Shown here piece after piece: positions 8,324 through 17,660 of a stretch of 64,000 nt of DNA. The position numbers and the translations under genes were made by a program. The notes under the pieces were generated by a model. The model did no database searches and had not been told where the DNA came from. It worked only from the letters and a program-made list of their open reading frames with translations. The DNA is from Arcticibacterium sp964021845 (GTDB lineage: Bacteria > Bacteroidota > Bacteroidia > Cytophagales > Spirosomataceae). The DNA is taken from assembly GCF_964021845.1 (NCBI RefSeq), contig NZ_CAXHZC010000003.1, forward strand, positions 434,001 through 498,000, given 5' to 3'. Numbering within the stretch: the stretch's first letter is position 1; the number at the start of each line of letters is the position of its first letter.

Positions 8324-9253
8324 TTATAGGTCTTTTTGATTGGAGTCTCTTCCCCACCAGCTGGCGAGCATAGAACCTGTTACATTCATCAATGGTCCGA
8401 AAATAGTAGCCGCTAAACCTACGGTAGCTACTTTTCCCATTTCTAATGCTAATGCAGATGCCAGTCCGCCGTTTTGCATTCCTACTTCTAAAGAGATGGT
8501 TCTGGCGTCTCGCTTGTTTAATCCAAATAGCTTAGCCGCACCATAACCGAAAGCGTAGCCACCCAAATTATGAAGCACCACAGCTACAAATAATAAGGCA
8601 CCTACAGCTGCTAAAGAAGCTTGACCTTTGGCAGTAACCACCGTGATTACATAGGCAATACCTGCCATGGAGAACAAAGGCAAAATTTTCTTAACAGCTT
8701 GTATTTGCTTTGGCAGAAACTTATTAAGTAGAAAACCTAGGGCCACAGGGAAAACCACGATTGTACACATGCTCCAAACCATACCCCAGAAGTCAATTTC
8801 TATAAACTGGCCTCCTAGCCACTGCATAAGAGTAGGTGTAAGAATAGGAGCTAGCATGGTAGCAAAAATGGTAAGCGTAATAGAAAGGGCTATGTTTGCT
8901 TTTGCTAAAAGTGACATAACATTAGAGGCCAAACCACTAGGGCTACTACCAATTAAAATCATTCCCGCCGCTATTTCAGGAGGAAAATTGAATACTTGAG
9001 TTAAACCAAAGCCCCAGAGCGGCATAATCATAAACTGTAAAAAGAGGCCAATTAAAACCAACTTTGGTGTTTTCAAGATACCTAAGAAATCATCAATAGT
9101 GATGGTGGTTCCCATCCCAAACATAATGATTTGCAAAACAGGAACTATCAAAACTGTTAGTTTGATACCGCCCACTTCTATCAGGTATTCGGGGAAGTTG
9201 TAAGCTATTATCACCAAAACAATGATGACGATGGTGTACAAATAATTTTTCAT
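8324..9253 (-). CDS. BASS-family bile acid:sodium symporter-like transporter, 309 aa
   Basis: An inner-membrane protein with nine or ten hydrophobic helices. 'GSSPSGLASNVMSLLAKANIALSITLT' and 'SLEVGMQNGGLASALALEMG' are the two Na+-site crossover regions of the BASS family. Members import organic acids with sodium: bile acids in animals, pyruvate by plant BASS2, pantothenate and keto acids in bacteria. It is the last gene in the leftward SusC-SusD-RraA-enolase run, 43 bp after the enolase-superfamily gene. The likely cargo is therefore an acid product or substrate of that pathway; pyruvate or a keto-deoxy sugar acid are guesses. A Pro-rich loop is not disrupted and the length is normal. Confidence 0.85.
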   Translation of the reverse strand: MKNYLYTIVIIVLVIIAYNFPEYLIEVGGIKLTVLIVPVLQIIMFGMGTTITIDDFLGILKTPKLVLIGLFLQFMIMPLWGFGLTQVFNFPPEIAAGMILIGSSPSGLASNVMSLLAKANIALSITLTIFATMLAPILTPTLMQWLGGQFIEIDFWGMVWSMCTIVVFPVALGFLLNKFLPKQIQAVKKILPLFSMAGIAYVITVVTAKGQASLAAVGALLFVAVVLHNLGGYAFGYGAAKLFGLNKRDARTISLEVGMQNGGLASALALEMGKVATVGLAATIFGPLMNVTGSMLASWWGRDSNQKDL

Positions 9254-9296
9254 AAAAGAGTTTTAGGGCCTTATTAAAGTGAAAAGATATGAAAAT

Positions 9297-10814
9297 TTAG
9301 CTCCAAGTTCTATCATGGCTATCTAGTTCATCCCATTCTGTAGTTGGGGCAAAATACATGGTGCCACTTTTTAGATGTTCTTTTACTACTTTTTCGTTAA
9401 GGTCTATACCTAAGCCAGGGGTTTCAGGAACTTTCACAAAACCATCTTTATAGATTGGCTTATCAATTCCACCTACTAAATCTTCCCACCATGGCACATC
9501 AAAGCTATGATGTTCTAGTGCTACAAAGTTCTCTGTAGCGGCAGCACAGTGGATATTTGCCATGAAAGAAACGGGTGTGCCCGCAAAGTGCATGGCCATC
9601 GGAATACCTCTTTCTTCGGCATAATCGCCAATTTTTTTGGTTTCAATCAAGCCTCCAGAACTCGCCAAATCAGGCTGTACTAAATCAACGGCTCTTGCGT
9701 CAATCAGCTTAATAAACTCTTCTTTAAGGAAAATGTCTTCTCCGGTAAGTGTAGGCGTATCTAAGGCGTCTGAAATTTGTTTCCACTGAGAAGTATAAAA
9801 CCATGGAATCATGTCTTCTAACCAAGCTAGCTGATATTTTTCGATAGCTTTTCCTATTCTAATAGCAGTATTGACACCAAAATGACCAAAGTGATCGGCT
9901 GCTAAAGGAACTTCATAGCCTACCGCTTTTCTTACTTCATGTACATAGTTTGCCAATATTTCAATACCCTCATCGGTAATTTGAATTCCAGTGAAAGGGT
10001 GTTTAGTGTTGGCATAAGATCTGGCGTTTCCTTTCATTTTTGGAGGGTTTCCCCATTGACGAGAATAGTCAAAAGCATTTCCTCCTACCACCGTCCCAGG
10101 ATGATTTTTTAAAAGCCCTACACCAAAATCCATTTTTAAGAAAGTAAGGCCTAATTCTTGACGCTCTTTCATTTTTTGAGCAAAAATGACTGGGTCCGCC
10201 ACGGTTGGTGTGTCACCATATATTCTGATATAGTCGCGGTATTTTCCGCCCAACATTTGAAATGCAGGAACTCCGTAAGCCTTTCCAGCTAGATCCATCA
10301 ATGCCATTTCTACCCCACAAACGCCGCCAGCAGCACGCCCGTGCCCACCAAACTGCTTTATTTCTTTAAAAAGCATTTCAGGATTACATGGGTTTTTACC
10401 AAGTAGCTTACTTTTAAGAAAGAGACCGTACTTAGCACTGGCACCATCTCTTATTTCACCGTATCCAGATATGCCCTGATTGGTGTCAATTCTGATGATT
10501 GGACAGGTCATTGGAGCTTTGTCAATGATGGCAATTCTCAAATCAGTAATTTTTAGATCAGAAGGACTGCTTGACCTTTTCACTTTTTGCGAAAGGAATT
10601 CTATTTCTTTATCTGGCTGACCATTAAACATCATGCCTAAGGAAAGTCCTCCTAAAGCAGATTTTCTAATGAAGTCTCTTCTGTTGTCGCCTTTGTTTGG
10701 CTCAGTGCCATTTTCAGAAGCTAATTTTTGAGCAGTTTGGTCGGCTTGATGTACCGTTGGCCCAGAAGGAATCTCTCCTTTGAATTTAAATCTGTCGAAT
10801 AGATTATTTTTCAT
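9297..10814 (-). CDS. enolase-superfamily (mandelate racemase/muconate lactonizing) enzyme with Tat-like signal, 505 aa
   Basis: Probably a sugar-acid dehydratase or racemase of the enolase superfamily. Metal ligands appear as Asp307 (AADHFG), Glu333 (WLEDM) and Glu359 (TGED); a KxD pair (Lys227, Asp229) and His409 (MAMHFAG) are the likely acid/base residues. These resemble the galactonate/mannonate dehydratase branch. The N-terminus is unusual: about 43 polar residues, then NRRDFIRK (twin Arg 45-46) and a short hydrophobic run to about residue 62. This is a Tat-like signal pointing to export, though the hydrophobic core is short. It lies between the RraA-like gene (51 bp) and the BASS gene (43 bp), most likely in one transcript. 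The substrate is unassigned. Confidence 0.85.
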   Translation of the reverse strand: MKNNLFDRFKFKGEIPSGPTVHQADQTAQKLASENGTEPNKGDNRRDFIRKSALGGLSLGMMFNGQPDKEIEFLSQKVKRSSSPSDLKITDLRIAIIDKAPMTCPIIRIDTNQGISGYGEIRDGASAKYGLFLKSKLLGKNPCNPEMLFKEIKQFGGHGRAAGGVCGVEMALMDLAGKAYGVPAFQMLGGKYRDYIRIYGDTPTVADPVIFAQKMKERQELGLTFLKMDFGVGLLKNHPGTVVGGNAFDYSRQWGNPPKMKGNARSYANTKHPFTGIQITDEGIEILANYVHEVRKAVGYEVPLAADHFGHFGVNTAIRIGKAIEKYQLAWLEDMIPWFYTSQWKQISDALDTPTLTGEDIFLKEEFIKLIDARAVDLVQPDLASSGGLIETKKIGDYAEERGIPMAMHFAGTPVSFMANIHCAAATENFVALEHHSFDVPWWEDLVGGIDKPIYKDGFVKVPETPGLGIDLNEKVVKEHLKSGTMYFAPTTEWDELDSHDRTWS

Positions 10815-10865
10815 GTTATATAAGGGTTGAATTGTAATTTTATTTAAAAGTCACGGAGTAGTAAA

Positions 10866-11792
10866 TCACCAGTTTCTTTCTTTCATGTATTCATCAAATT
10901 CCTTTGGTGTCATTTGAAGTTTTTGAGGGTTCGCTTTTATCCAGGCTAAGAAATCAGTTTTGATTTTTTCTGACCACCTCATGTCAATTTCCCCAGGTGT
11001 ATAAGTGCCATCTTTTAGTCTTAAAACACCGAATTCATCTCTTAGAGCTGTAAATTCAGAATTTAGTATTAAGTCTTCGGCAAACTGTGCAGGTATAAAA
11101 ACTACTCCTTCTTTTTTTCCTAAAACTAGGTCGCCAGGGAGTACTGTAGCTCTACCAATTCTGATAGGACAGTTTATGCAGGTCATCATCACACCTTGAA
11201 TATAAGATGGGTCAAGACCTCTGACAAAACCCACAAAACCGTCAATTTTGCTGATGCCTTCTATATCTCTAGCACCTGCGTCAAATACAACACCATTGCC
11301 AGATTTGGCATAAATAGCATTAGCTAGGTTGTCACCAATTAGCGTTCCGTCAATAATTTTTCCGAAACCATCAGCCACATAAACGTCACCGTTTTGAAGT
11401 ACATCAATAGGCCATGAATTTGGAGAACCTACGCGGTTTTCTTGTTTGCCTTTGGCTTTAATTTTTTCATCCATATCAGGACGGGAAGGCATATACTGGG
11501 TAGTAACCACGCGACCTACTAATGGCTTATCGCCAATAATGACCCAGCCTGCGTCAAACTGGTTATGATAACCTTTGTTTCTTAAAAAGCCCCAAGCTTC
11601 TTCGGTAGAGACATTGGCCAATCTTTTAATAAGAGCATCAGAGACGTGGGGTCTTCCATCTTTGGAGCGTTCACCTTGATAGTCGCCCGTAAAAGTTTTG
11701 ATTTGCTCTGGTGTCCATTCTATTTGTTGGGCATTTACATTAAAAATAATAAGTGCACAAAATAGAGTGAGGCATAAGTTAATTTGCTTCAT
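10866..11792 (-). CDS. exported RraA-family protein (aldolase/decarboxylase-like), 308 aa
   Basis: The RraA fold includes divalent-metal class II pyruvate aldolases and oxaloacetate decarboxylases (HMG/CHA aldolase) as well as the RNase E regulator. The family signature is visible: GDNLA at about 153-157, 'GVVFDAGARDIEGI' with Arg175-Asp176, and 'PGDLVLGKKEGVVFIP' near 219-234. A clear signal peptide (residues 1-21, ending NVNAQ) and extra N- and C-terminal segments make it longer than the roughly 160-230 residues of cytoplasmic members. Export argues against an RNase E role and for an enzyme acting on a small molecule in the periplasm. The start at 11792 gives the signal peptide directly. 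The gene follows SusD by 187 bp, with a hairpin between them. Confidence 0.85.
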   Translation of the reverse strand: MKQINLCLTLFCALIIFNVNAQQIEWTPEQIKTFTGDYQGERSKDGRPHVSDALIKRLANVSTEEAWGFLRNKGYHNQFDAGWVIIGDKPLVGRVVTTQYMPSRPDMDEKIKAKGKQENRVGSPNSWPIDVLQNGDVYVADGFGKIIDGTLIGDNLANAIYAKSGNGVVFDAGARDIEGISKIDGFVGFVRGLDPSYIQGVMMTCINCPIRIGRATVLPGDLVLGKKEGVVFIPAQFAEDLILNSEFTALRDEFGVLRLKDGTYTPGEIDMRWSEKIKTDFLAWIKANPQKLQMTPKEFDEYMKERNW

Positions 11793-11932
11793 ATTTTTAT
11801 ATAATTATTCAGGGTTGAAATTGTGTTTAATTTCGAAAAAATTATTCAAAAAACAGCCTTTTTACGCTGATTAGCTTATTTTAATCGACCAAAAGAACAC
11901 ATTGTTTAGTGTTGAGAAAGACTGTAAAAAAT

Positions 11933-11961
11933 AAAGCCATGAGGTTAGACCCCATGACTTT
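11933..11961 (-). terminator. terminator or attenuator after susD-like gene
   Basis: A 12-bp stem (11933-11944 with 11950-11961) around a 5-base loop. On the minus strand every pair is Watson-Crick or G-U, and a T-rich run follows. It lies 19 bp after the SusD stop and before the RraA-like gene. It may separate importer from enzyme expression or lower read-through. Confidence 0.7.
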
Positions 11962-11979
11962 TGAAAAGGGTAGAGAAAG

Positions 11980-13500
11980 TTATTTATCCCACCAAACTTT
12001 AGTGTCCAAATTGTCTGGACCTTGTCTAGTAATAGCTGCTTGGATATTGGTTCCGTTTACAGATATTTCAGAGTTTGGATAGGTTAATCTATTAATGAAG
12101 TCTCCTGAAATATCTTTTCTTGGGAAAGGGTTTGGTGCCAATGTAGGGTAACCCGTTCTTCTGAAATTGGCGAAAGCCTCAGGTCCGTTTAAGAAAGAAG
12201 CAATCCAGTATTGGGTTCCAATATCTTTCAAAGCATCAGTTCCTAGTGGGTTTGCTGAAATAAATGTGGCAATATCAGCAGGGTCTACTGCACTGTTGGC
12301 GTCATGATCACCGCATTGCATCATGTGAGCTTCTATTCCGTTTTTGTAATAAGTTTCGGCAGAGCCATTAACCCATCCCTTTACTGCAGCTTCGGCCAAT
12401 AATAATTGAGTTTGAGCATAAGTTACTAGGTATCCTGGAGCTGTATTTTTTGCCATTCTGGTTCTATCTATTTGAGAATATGCATAGAAACTTGCTAAAC
12501 CATCTGCAGCAGCTATTGGTAGAATACTAGAATTATCATGACCCATCGGAATCCCTATTTGATCAGCAGGGTTGATGGAAGCTTTATCTGAAGTTTGTCC
12601 ATTACCAGATGCCGCCCCAATATATCGAACTGCAATACTTTTCAGTCTCGGGTCAGACGTGCTTTTTAACTGGTTAATAAATGCTGCAGGGATAAAAAAG
12701 TTACTAGACTCAGTAGAGCTTAACATACCCACGGTTGGGTTTTGATAGTTAGGGTCATGCTTTATGACACAGTTATCTGTATTGCTTTGCATTAGGCCAC
12801 CAGCTACTGCAGCAGAAACTACAGATTGAGCTTTACTGGCATCTACATTACTGAGCCTCATTCCAGCTCTTAGAAGAAGAGAATATCCAAGTCTTTTCCA
12901 CTTAGTTACATCTCCACCATACATCACTTCTGCACTTTCTACTTTTCCTGAACTACTTAATGCTGCCGATGCTTCGGTAAGTTCTTTTATGATGTCGGTA
13001 TAAATAGCCTCTTGCGTATCATAAACAGGTAGTACCACTTGGTCTGTAAAACCTTTTCCCGCTTCAAAGTATGGGATATCACCATAAGTATCTGTCAAAA
13101 CCATGAATGCGTAGGCTTTCCATATTCTAGCCATTTGAACTAGATTATTTCTATCGCCTTTTTCAGTTGCTTGTAATATTGCGTCTGTAGAGCTTCTTAT
13201 TACGTTTTGATAATATTGAGGCCATAATGGAGCAAGGAGAGCTCTGTTATCTTGATTAAAATTAGCTCCTGTTAATACTCCAGAGTTCGGAGATATAATT
13301 TGCTGAACTACACCCATTTCATAAATAGCAGTGGAGCTGCTAAATGAAGTGTTAAGAATGGCGTCATTCAGAATAAATGCAGGGTCAATAGCGGTAGCTG
13401 CCGTGCTATTTATATTTAGTTCGTCAAAACCCTTATCGCAGGCTGTAAAGCTTAAGGCTAGCCAAGAAAGAATTATATATTTTGTTATCTTTTTCATCAA
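11980..13500 (-). CDS. SusD/RagB-family nutrient-binding outer-membrane lipoprotein, 506 aa
   Basis: A surface lipoprotein that caps a SusC-type TonB-dependent channel and captures the substrate. It has a lipoprotein signal with Cys21 (LSFTAC), then 'DKGFDELNINSTAATAIDPAFIL', typical of the SusD-like subgroup often called SusD/RagB nutrient-binding lipoproteins. TPR-like helices and 'GPEAFANFRRTGYPTL' near the C-terminus are also family marks. It starts 9 bp after the SusC gene stop, so the two should be co-translated from one mRNA. The ligand is not known. The adjacent sugar-acid enzymes suggest an acidic oligosaccharide or a free sugar acid rather than starch. Confidence 0.92.
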   Translation of the reverse strand: MMKKITKYIILSWLALSFTACDKGFDELNINSTAATAIDPAFILNDAILNTSFSSSTAIYEMGVVQQIISPNSGVLTGANFNQDNRALLAPLWPQYYQNVIRSSTDAILQATEKGDRNNLVQMARIWKAYAFMVLTDTYGDIPYFEAGKGFTDQVVLPVYDTQEAIYTDIIKELTEASAALSSSGKVESAEVMYGGDVTKWKRLGYSLLLRAGMRLSNVDASKAQSVVSAAVAGGLMQSNTDNCVIKHDPNYQNPTVGMLSSTESSNFFIPAAFINQLKSTSDPRLKSIAVRYIGAASGNGQTSDKASINPADQIGIPMGHDNSSILPIAAADGLASFYAYSQIDRTRMAKNTAPGYLVTYAQTQLLLAEAAVKGWVNGSAETYYKNGIEAHMMQCGDHDANSAVDPADIATFISANPLGTDALKDIGTQYWIASFLNGPEAFANFRRTGYPTLAPNPFPRKDISGDFINRLTYPNSEISVNGTNIQAAITRQGPDNLDTKVWWDK

Positions 13501-13509
13501 AATTGATTT

Positions 13510-16500
13510 TTAGAATTTAACGTTAAGGTTGAAGCCAAGACCTCTTGTGGTAGGAACACCTGTAGACTCTAAGCCTACAATGTTGTCAGAAGTATAACCG
13601 AAAGAGTCTGGGTCAATATTTGGTACCCATTTTTTGAGCATAAGTACATTATTAGCCACAATGCTTAGCTTGGCAGACTTGATAGGGAAATTGGCTGGAA
13701 GGAATTTAGTGAAGTCGTATCCAGCATTAATCTGACGAAGTTTCCAGAATCCAGCATTATAAATAATAGGCTCAATAAGTGCTTGAGAGCGAATAACCTC
13801 CCAATATTGCTGCGAATTAGCCGCCACAGTGTTTGGTTCGCCGGCTTCATTTACACCCTCACCTATTACTCCAGTGTCTCTTCCTGGCACCGTTTGCTGA
13901 TGCAAGCCATGTCTGGTTAAGTTGAAATTAGTACCAGACATCATGTTTCCTCCCAGTTTGAAATCTATTAGGAAAGACAGATTTACACCTTTATAATTAA
14001 ACGAGTTAGTGAAACCACCTACCCAATTATGTAATGCACTACCAAAAGAAACTAAATCAGGCGTTCTAATTGGAATTCCGTTTGCTCCAAAAATTTGTCT
14101 TCCTTGGTCGTCTCTTTTAAAGCCAAAACCGTAAAGTTGGCCTAGCTCTTCGCCTACCACTTGTCTTAGTTCACCGTTAAATACATGCGTACCTGTAGTG
14201 ATTTTTTCGCCTGGCGTATCTGTTAATAGGCTAAGCACTTTGGTCTTATTAAAAGAACCGTTAAATGTGAAATCCCATCTGAAGTCGTTTGTTTTTAAAG
14301 GAGTAATTCCAAGTAACCATTCTACACCCCTGTTTCTACTCTTTCCACTATTGATAAGGGTGCTCACAAAACCAGAAGCATCAGAGATTTGGGCGGTGAC
14401 TATTTGGTCTTTTGTGATTTTTTCATAGGCAGCCATATCTAAGCTTACTCTATTATTGAAAAGTTTCAATTCAAAGCCAACTTCAGCTTCCGACGTACGC
14501 ATTGGGCGTAAACCTGAGTTTGGCACAGTGCTTCCTTGTGAGCTACCAACTGGCTGTCCTGTAAATAAATTGGAGTTTATGCCGTAAAATAATGAGTTGG
14601 AATATGGAGAGACGTCAGTATCGGAGCCTACTTCAGCATAAGCTGCTCTTAACTTACCAAAAGACAGCCAAGATGGAGCGGAGGCCATCGCTTGAGAAAA
14701 CACGAAACTACCAGAAACAGAAGGATAGAAAATACTTCTATTTGCTTCAGCAAGAGTAGAGAACCAGTCGTTTCTGGCTGTACCGTTTATAAAAAGAACC
14801 CCTTTGTATGATACTTCAGCAGAACCATAAACAGAGTTTACCGCTCTTTCAGAAAGAGCATAAATTGGGTCTTTTACTCTACCATTCATTACAGTGTACA
14901 GGTCTCTTACTACAAAATCAGTCACCTGGGTACTGTTTAAGTCGGAACGGCGTGTCATTTGATTTCCACCTAGGTTTACATCCAGACCAAAGTCTCCAAA
15001 CTCTTTAGTACCTGAGATTAAGATGTCTTTGTTGATTTCTCTGAACCTTCTAGCCTCTTGGGTATACATACCATTAACAAAACCCGCAGGTGCAGGTCCT
15101 CTAGATGCTTGACCTGTAGGGAAATTATTATAATCTTCGTCTCTTGACCAATAATCTTGACCTACTCTACCTTGAATAAATAACCAGTCGGCTAAATCAT
15201 ACTTTAAAGATAAATTCCCAAAAACTCTATCTCTTTGGATGTTATGAAATTGGTCGGCCAAGGTAAAATAAGGGTTTGTTCTATTTTTGAACCTTGAATA
15301 CACGTACTCATTTCCATCGGCGTCATACTTTTTCTCGTCTAGTAAATCCCAAGGCATAGAGTTAGCCATGATAGCTACAGAAGTAGGTATTGAGTTATCT
15401 TGGTTTGCAATGTTAGGAGGGTTCGTATTATTCTCGTTTGAGTAGTTTATATTACTAGAAAAGCTGAGCTTTTTAGACAGCTTATATGACAAGCCTAAGT
15501 TTACTGTTTTACGGTTAAACTTGTTGTTAGGAATAATACCCTTGCTATCAAGATTAGAAAAGGAAATATTAAATCCACCATCAGCATCGCCACCAGCAAG
15601 TGAAATTGTGTTGGTAAAGTTTTGACCAGTTCTATAAAAGATGTCATATCTATCTCTAATAGGCTCGTAAGGTACGGTTACCCCGTCAAAAAGAACTTGG
15701 GTCATGCCAGGAGCAAATTTTTCTCCAAAAGACCACTGTCCAGAAGTCGGATTTTCAGAGGTAGGCCTTACACCGTTCTCCCCCTGTCCGTATTCATATT
15801 GATAATCTGTAAAATCAAGTGCTCTTTCTGTAGTAAAGTTGGTATTGTATGTAACACCGATTCCCTTACCATCACCATGCATTTTAGTTGTAATCATGAT
15901 TACACCATCTTTTGCACGAGAGCCGTAAAGGGCAGCAGCTGTGGCACCTTTTAGTACCGTCATGCTTTCAATATCGTCTGGGTTAATGGAAGATAAACCA
16001 TCTCCACCATCAGAGTATATTCCACCACCACTTCTTACACCAATAGAGTTATCAGAACCAGCGTTGTTTTGATTTGTACCAAAGTTGGTATTATCAATAG
16101 GTACACCGTTAACTACAATAAGTGGTGTATTTTGACCAGAAATAGAAGATTGACCACGAATTCGGATTTTGGAGGTACCTCCTGGACCTGTTCCCATCGC
16201 AGAAATATTTACACCAGACACTTTACCCTGTAAGGCATTCATAAAGTTGGGTTGTCTGTTTTCTGTTAGTGCTTCCTTTTTTACTGTAGAGGTAGCGTAA
16301 CCTAGCTTTTTGGCATCTTTCTTAATACCAAGAGCGGTAACTACTACTTCATTTAAACTTTGAGAATCTTCAGTAAGATTAATATTTATAGTGGTTTGGT
16401 TTCCCACTAAAACTTCTTGAGAATTAAAGCCTACAAAACTAAAAACTAAAGTTGAATTTGCTCCAGCGGTGATTTGATAGGCTCCATTTACATCTGCCGT

Positions 16501-16650
16501 GGTTCCGTTTGTCGTTCCTTTAACAACGACCGATACACCTGGGAGGGCTGAATTGTCTACATTTGATCGTACGGTTCCCGTAATTTGTTGAGCAATGGTG
16601 CCGAAAGAGAGAAGCACCAAACTCAACAGAATGAGGTAATTGTTCTTCAT
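13510..16650 (-). CDS. SusC/RagA-family TonB-dependent receptor, 1046 aa
   Basis: An outer-membrane beta-barrel that imports ligands delivered by its SusD partner, powered by TonB. In order: signal peptide (1-20), a CarboxypepD_reg-like Ig domain ('ITGTVRSNVDNSALPGVSVVVKG'), the SusC box around 'LNEVVVTALGIKKDAKKLGYATS', a plug with 'IRIRGQSSISGQNTPLIVVNGVPI' and 'VLKGATAAALYGSRAKDGVIMITTK', then the barrel to the terminal Phe (FNLNVKF). Length and order are complete. It is first in the leftward run and diverges from an AraC-type regulator gene 140 bp away, which is its likely regulator. Confidence 0.95.
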   Translation of the reverse strand: MKNNYLILLSLVLLSFGTIAQQITGTVRSNVDNSALPGVSVVVKGTTNGTTADVNGAYQITAGANSTLVFSFVGFNSQEVLVGNQTTININLTEDSQSLNEVVVTALGIKKDAKKLGYATSTVKKEALTENRQPNFMNALQGKVSGVNISAMGTGPGGTSKIRIRGQSSISGQNTPLIVVNGVPIDNTNFGTNQNNAGSDNSIGVRSGGGIYSDGGDGLSSINPDDIESMTVLKGATAAALYGSRAKDGVIMITTKMHGDGKGIGVTYNTNFTTERALDFTDYQYEYGQGENGVRPTSENPTSGQWSFGEKFAPGMTQVLFDGVTVPYEPIRDRYDIFYRTGQNFTNTISLAGGDADGGFNISFSNLDSKGIIPNNKFNRKTVNLGLSYKLSKKLSFSSNINYSNENNTNPPNIANQDNSIPTSVAIMANSMPWDLLDEKKYDADGNEYVYSRFKNRTNPYFTLADQFHNIQRDRVFGNLSLKYDLADWLFIQGRVGQDYWSRDEDYNNFPTGQASRGPAPAGFVNGMYTQEARRFREINKDILISGTKEFGDFGLDVNLGGNQMTRRSDLNSTQVTDFVVRDLYTVMNGRVKDPIYALSERAVNSVYGSAEVSYKGVLFINGTARNDWFSTLAEANRSIFYPSVSGSFVFSQAMASAPSWLSFGKLRAAYAEVGSDTDVSPYSNSLFYGINSNLFTGQPVGSSQGSTVPNSGLRPMRTSEAEVGFELKLFNNRVSLDMAAYEKITKDQIVTAQISDASGFVSTLINSGKSRNRGVEWLLGITPLKTNDFRWDFTFNGSFNKTKVLSLLTDTPGEKITTGTHVFNGELRQVVGEELGQLYGFGFKRDDQGRQIFGANGIPIRTPDLVSFGSALHNWVGGFTNSFNYKGVNLSFLIDFKLGGNMMSGTNFNLTRHGLHQQTVPGRDTGVIGEGVNEAGEPNTVAANSQQYWEVIRSQALIEPIIYNAGFWKLRQINAGYDFTKFLPANFPIKSAKLSIVANNVLMLKKWVPNIDPDSFGYTSDNIVGLESTGVPTTRGLGFNLNVKF

Positions 16651-16790
16651 ATTAAATAATTAAGGTTTATAAGATTGAATAGGTGTCAAAAGTTCTTCTT
16701 TTATTTATATTAAACTTTCAAATTATTTCGGCGGTTGATTTTGTAAAAATTGTACAATTCGCAGATTTAATATGTTATTCAACCTATGAT

Positions 16791-17660
16791 ATGACACCAA
16801 TAGCTTTATTACAAGGCCAGGCAGAGCTATTAGACCCTTTCAAACAGATTGGGAAGTTTGCGGTATATAAGAGTATACCACAGTTTGATGAGGGTTCTAT
16901 GCTATTGGAAATTGAAAGTCTTACGTTCTTTTTTATACAAGAGGGTAAATTTGAGTGGTTTGTAAATGGTATCTCTTGTATTTTACTTCCTCATGATTTA
17001 TTGGTTGTGCATCCTAAAGATTTATTAAGTTTTGGGGGAGGGATTTTGGAAACTGGGACTTATGTGGAATTATCTATCGATGAGCTTGAAGGTGTTTTGT
17101 TTAATAGAAGCTGGAGCGGGCTTAGTGTGCCAGATGGCCTACTTGTAAAGCAAGCATTGGAACAGAACTTCCCTTTAATAATTCAGGATTTAAAGGAAGT
17201 TTCGAAAATACTTCAAACCCTGGTACAAGAGTTGACAGGATGTAAATTAGGACATGTTACAAGAGTAAACGGGCTGATTGACGAGTTTTTCATTACAGTC
17301 ACTAGAGCCTTAAGTGTTGAAAACAATCAGAGTCATGACTTTCCAAAAGTGTTTCTCAAATTGGATAAAATGTTGAGAGAAAACCTAGGGCACCCATGGA
17401 CAGTTAATGAAATGGGAAGCATGGTAGGGCTGGGTACAACTGCCTTCACCGAAAAAATAAAATATTATACAGGGTTTGCTCCTTTGCAATATTTGATAAA
17501 CTTGCGAGTAGCGGAGGCCATGCGTATGATTAAAAACACAGAGTTTTCTATGACAAGAATTGCCTTAGAACTTGGGTTTTACAGTTCGCAACACTTCTCT
17601 TCTACCTTTAAAAAATTAACGGGTTTCTCTCCTAAAAGTTATAGAAAAAATGGATTCTAA
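16791..17660 (+). CDS. AraC-family transcriptional regulator, 289 aa
   Basis: A DNA-binding regulator with an N-terminal cupin-like sensor ('FFFIQEGKFEWFVNGISCILLPHDLLVVHPKDLL') and a C-terminal double helix-turn-helix (about residues 190-289, 'MTRIALELGFYSSQHFSSTFKKLTGFSPKSYRK'). I choose the ATG at 16791; an in-frame GTG at 16683 would add 36 residues that do not resemble the family. It sits between the leftward SusC-BASS genes and the rightward kinase and acyltransferase genes. It overlaps the kinase gene by 11 bp, so both are co-transcribed. It probably activates the locus in response to a sugar-acid intermediate (inference from position). Confidence 0.88.
   Translation: MTPIALLQGQAELLDPFKQIGKFAVYKSIPQFDEGSMLLEIESLTFFFIQEGKFEWFVNGISCILLPHDLLVVHPKDLLSFGGGILETGTYVELSIDELEGVLFNRSWSGLSVPDGLLVKQALEQNFPLIIQDLKEVSKILQTLVQELTGCKLGHVTRVNGLIDEFFITVTRALSVENNQSHDFPKVFLKLDKMLRENLGHPWTVNEMGSMVGLGTTAFTEKIKYYTGFAPLQYLINLRVAEAMRMIKNTEFSMTRIALELGFYSSQHFSSTFKKLTGFSPKSYRKNGF

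Noticed and set aside
16683..16790. GTG start for the AraC regulator
   Set aside because: The added 36 residues are hydrophobic and unlike AraC N-termini; the ATG at 16791 gives a normal protein.
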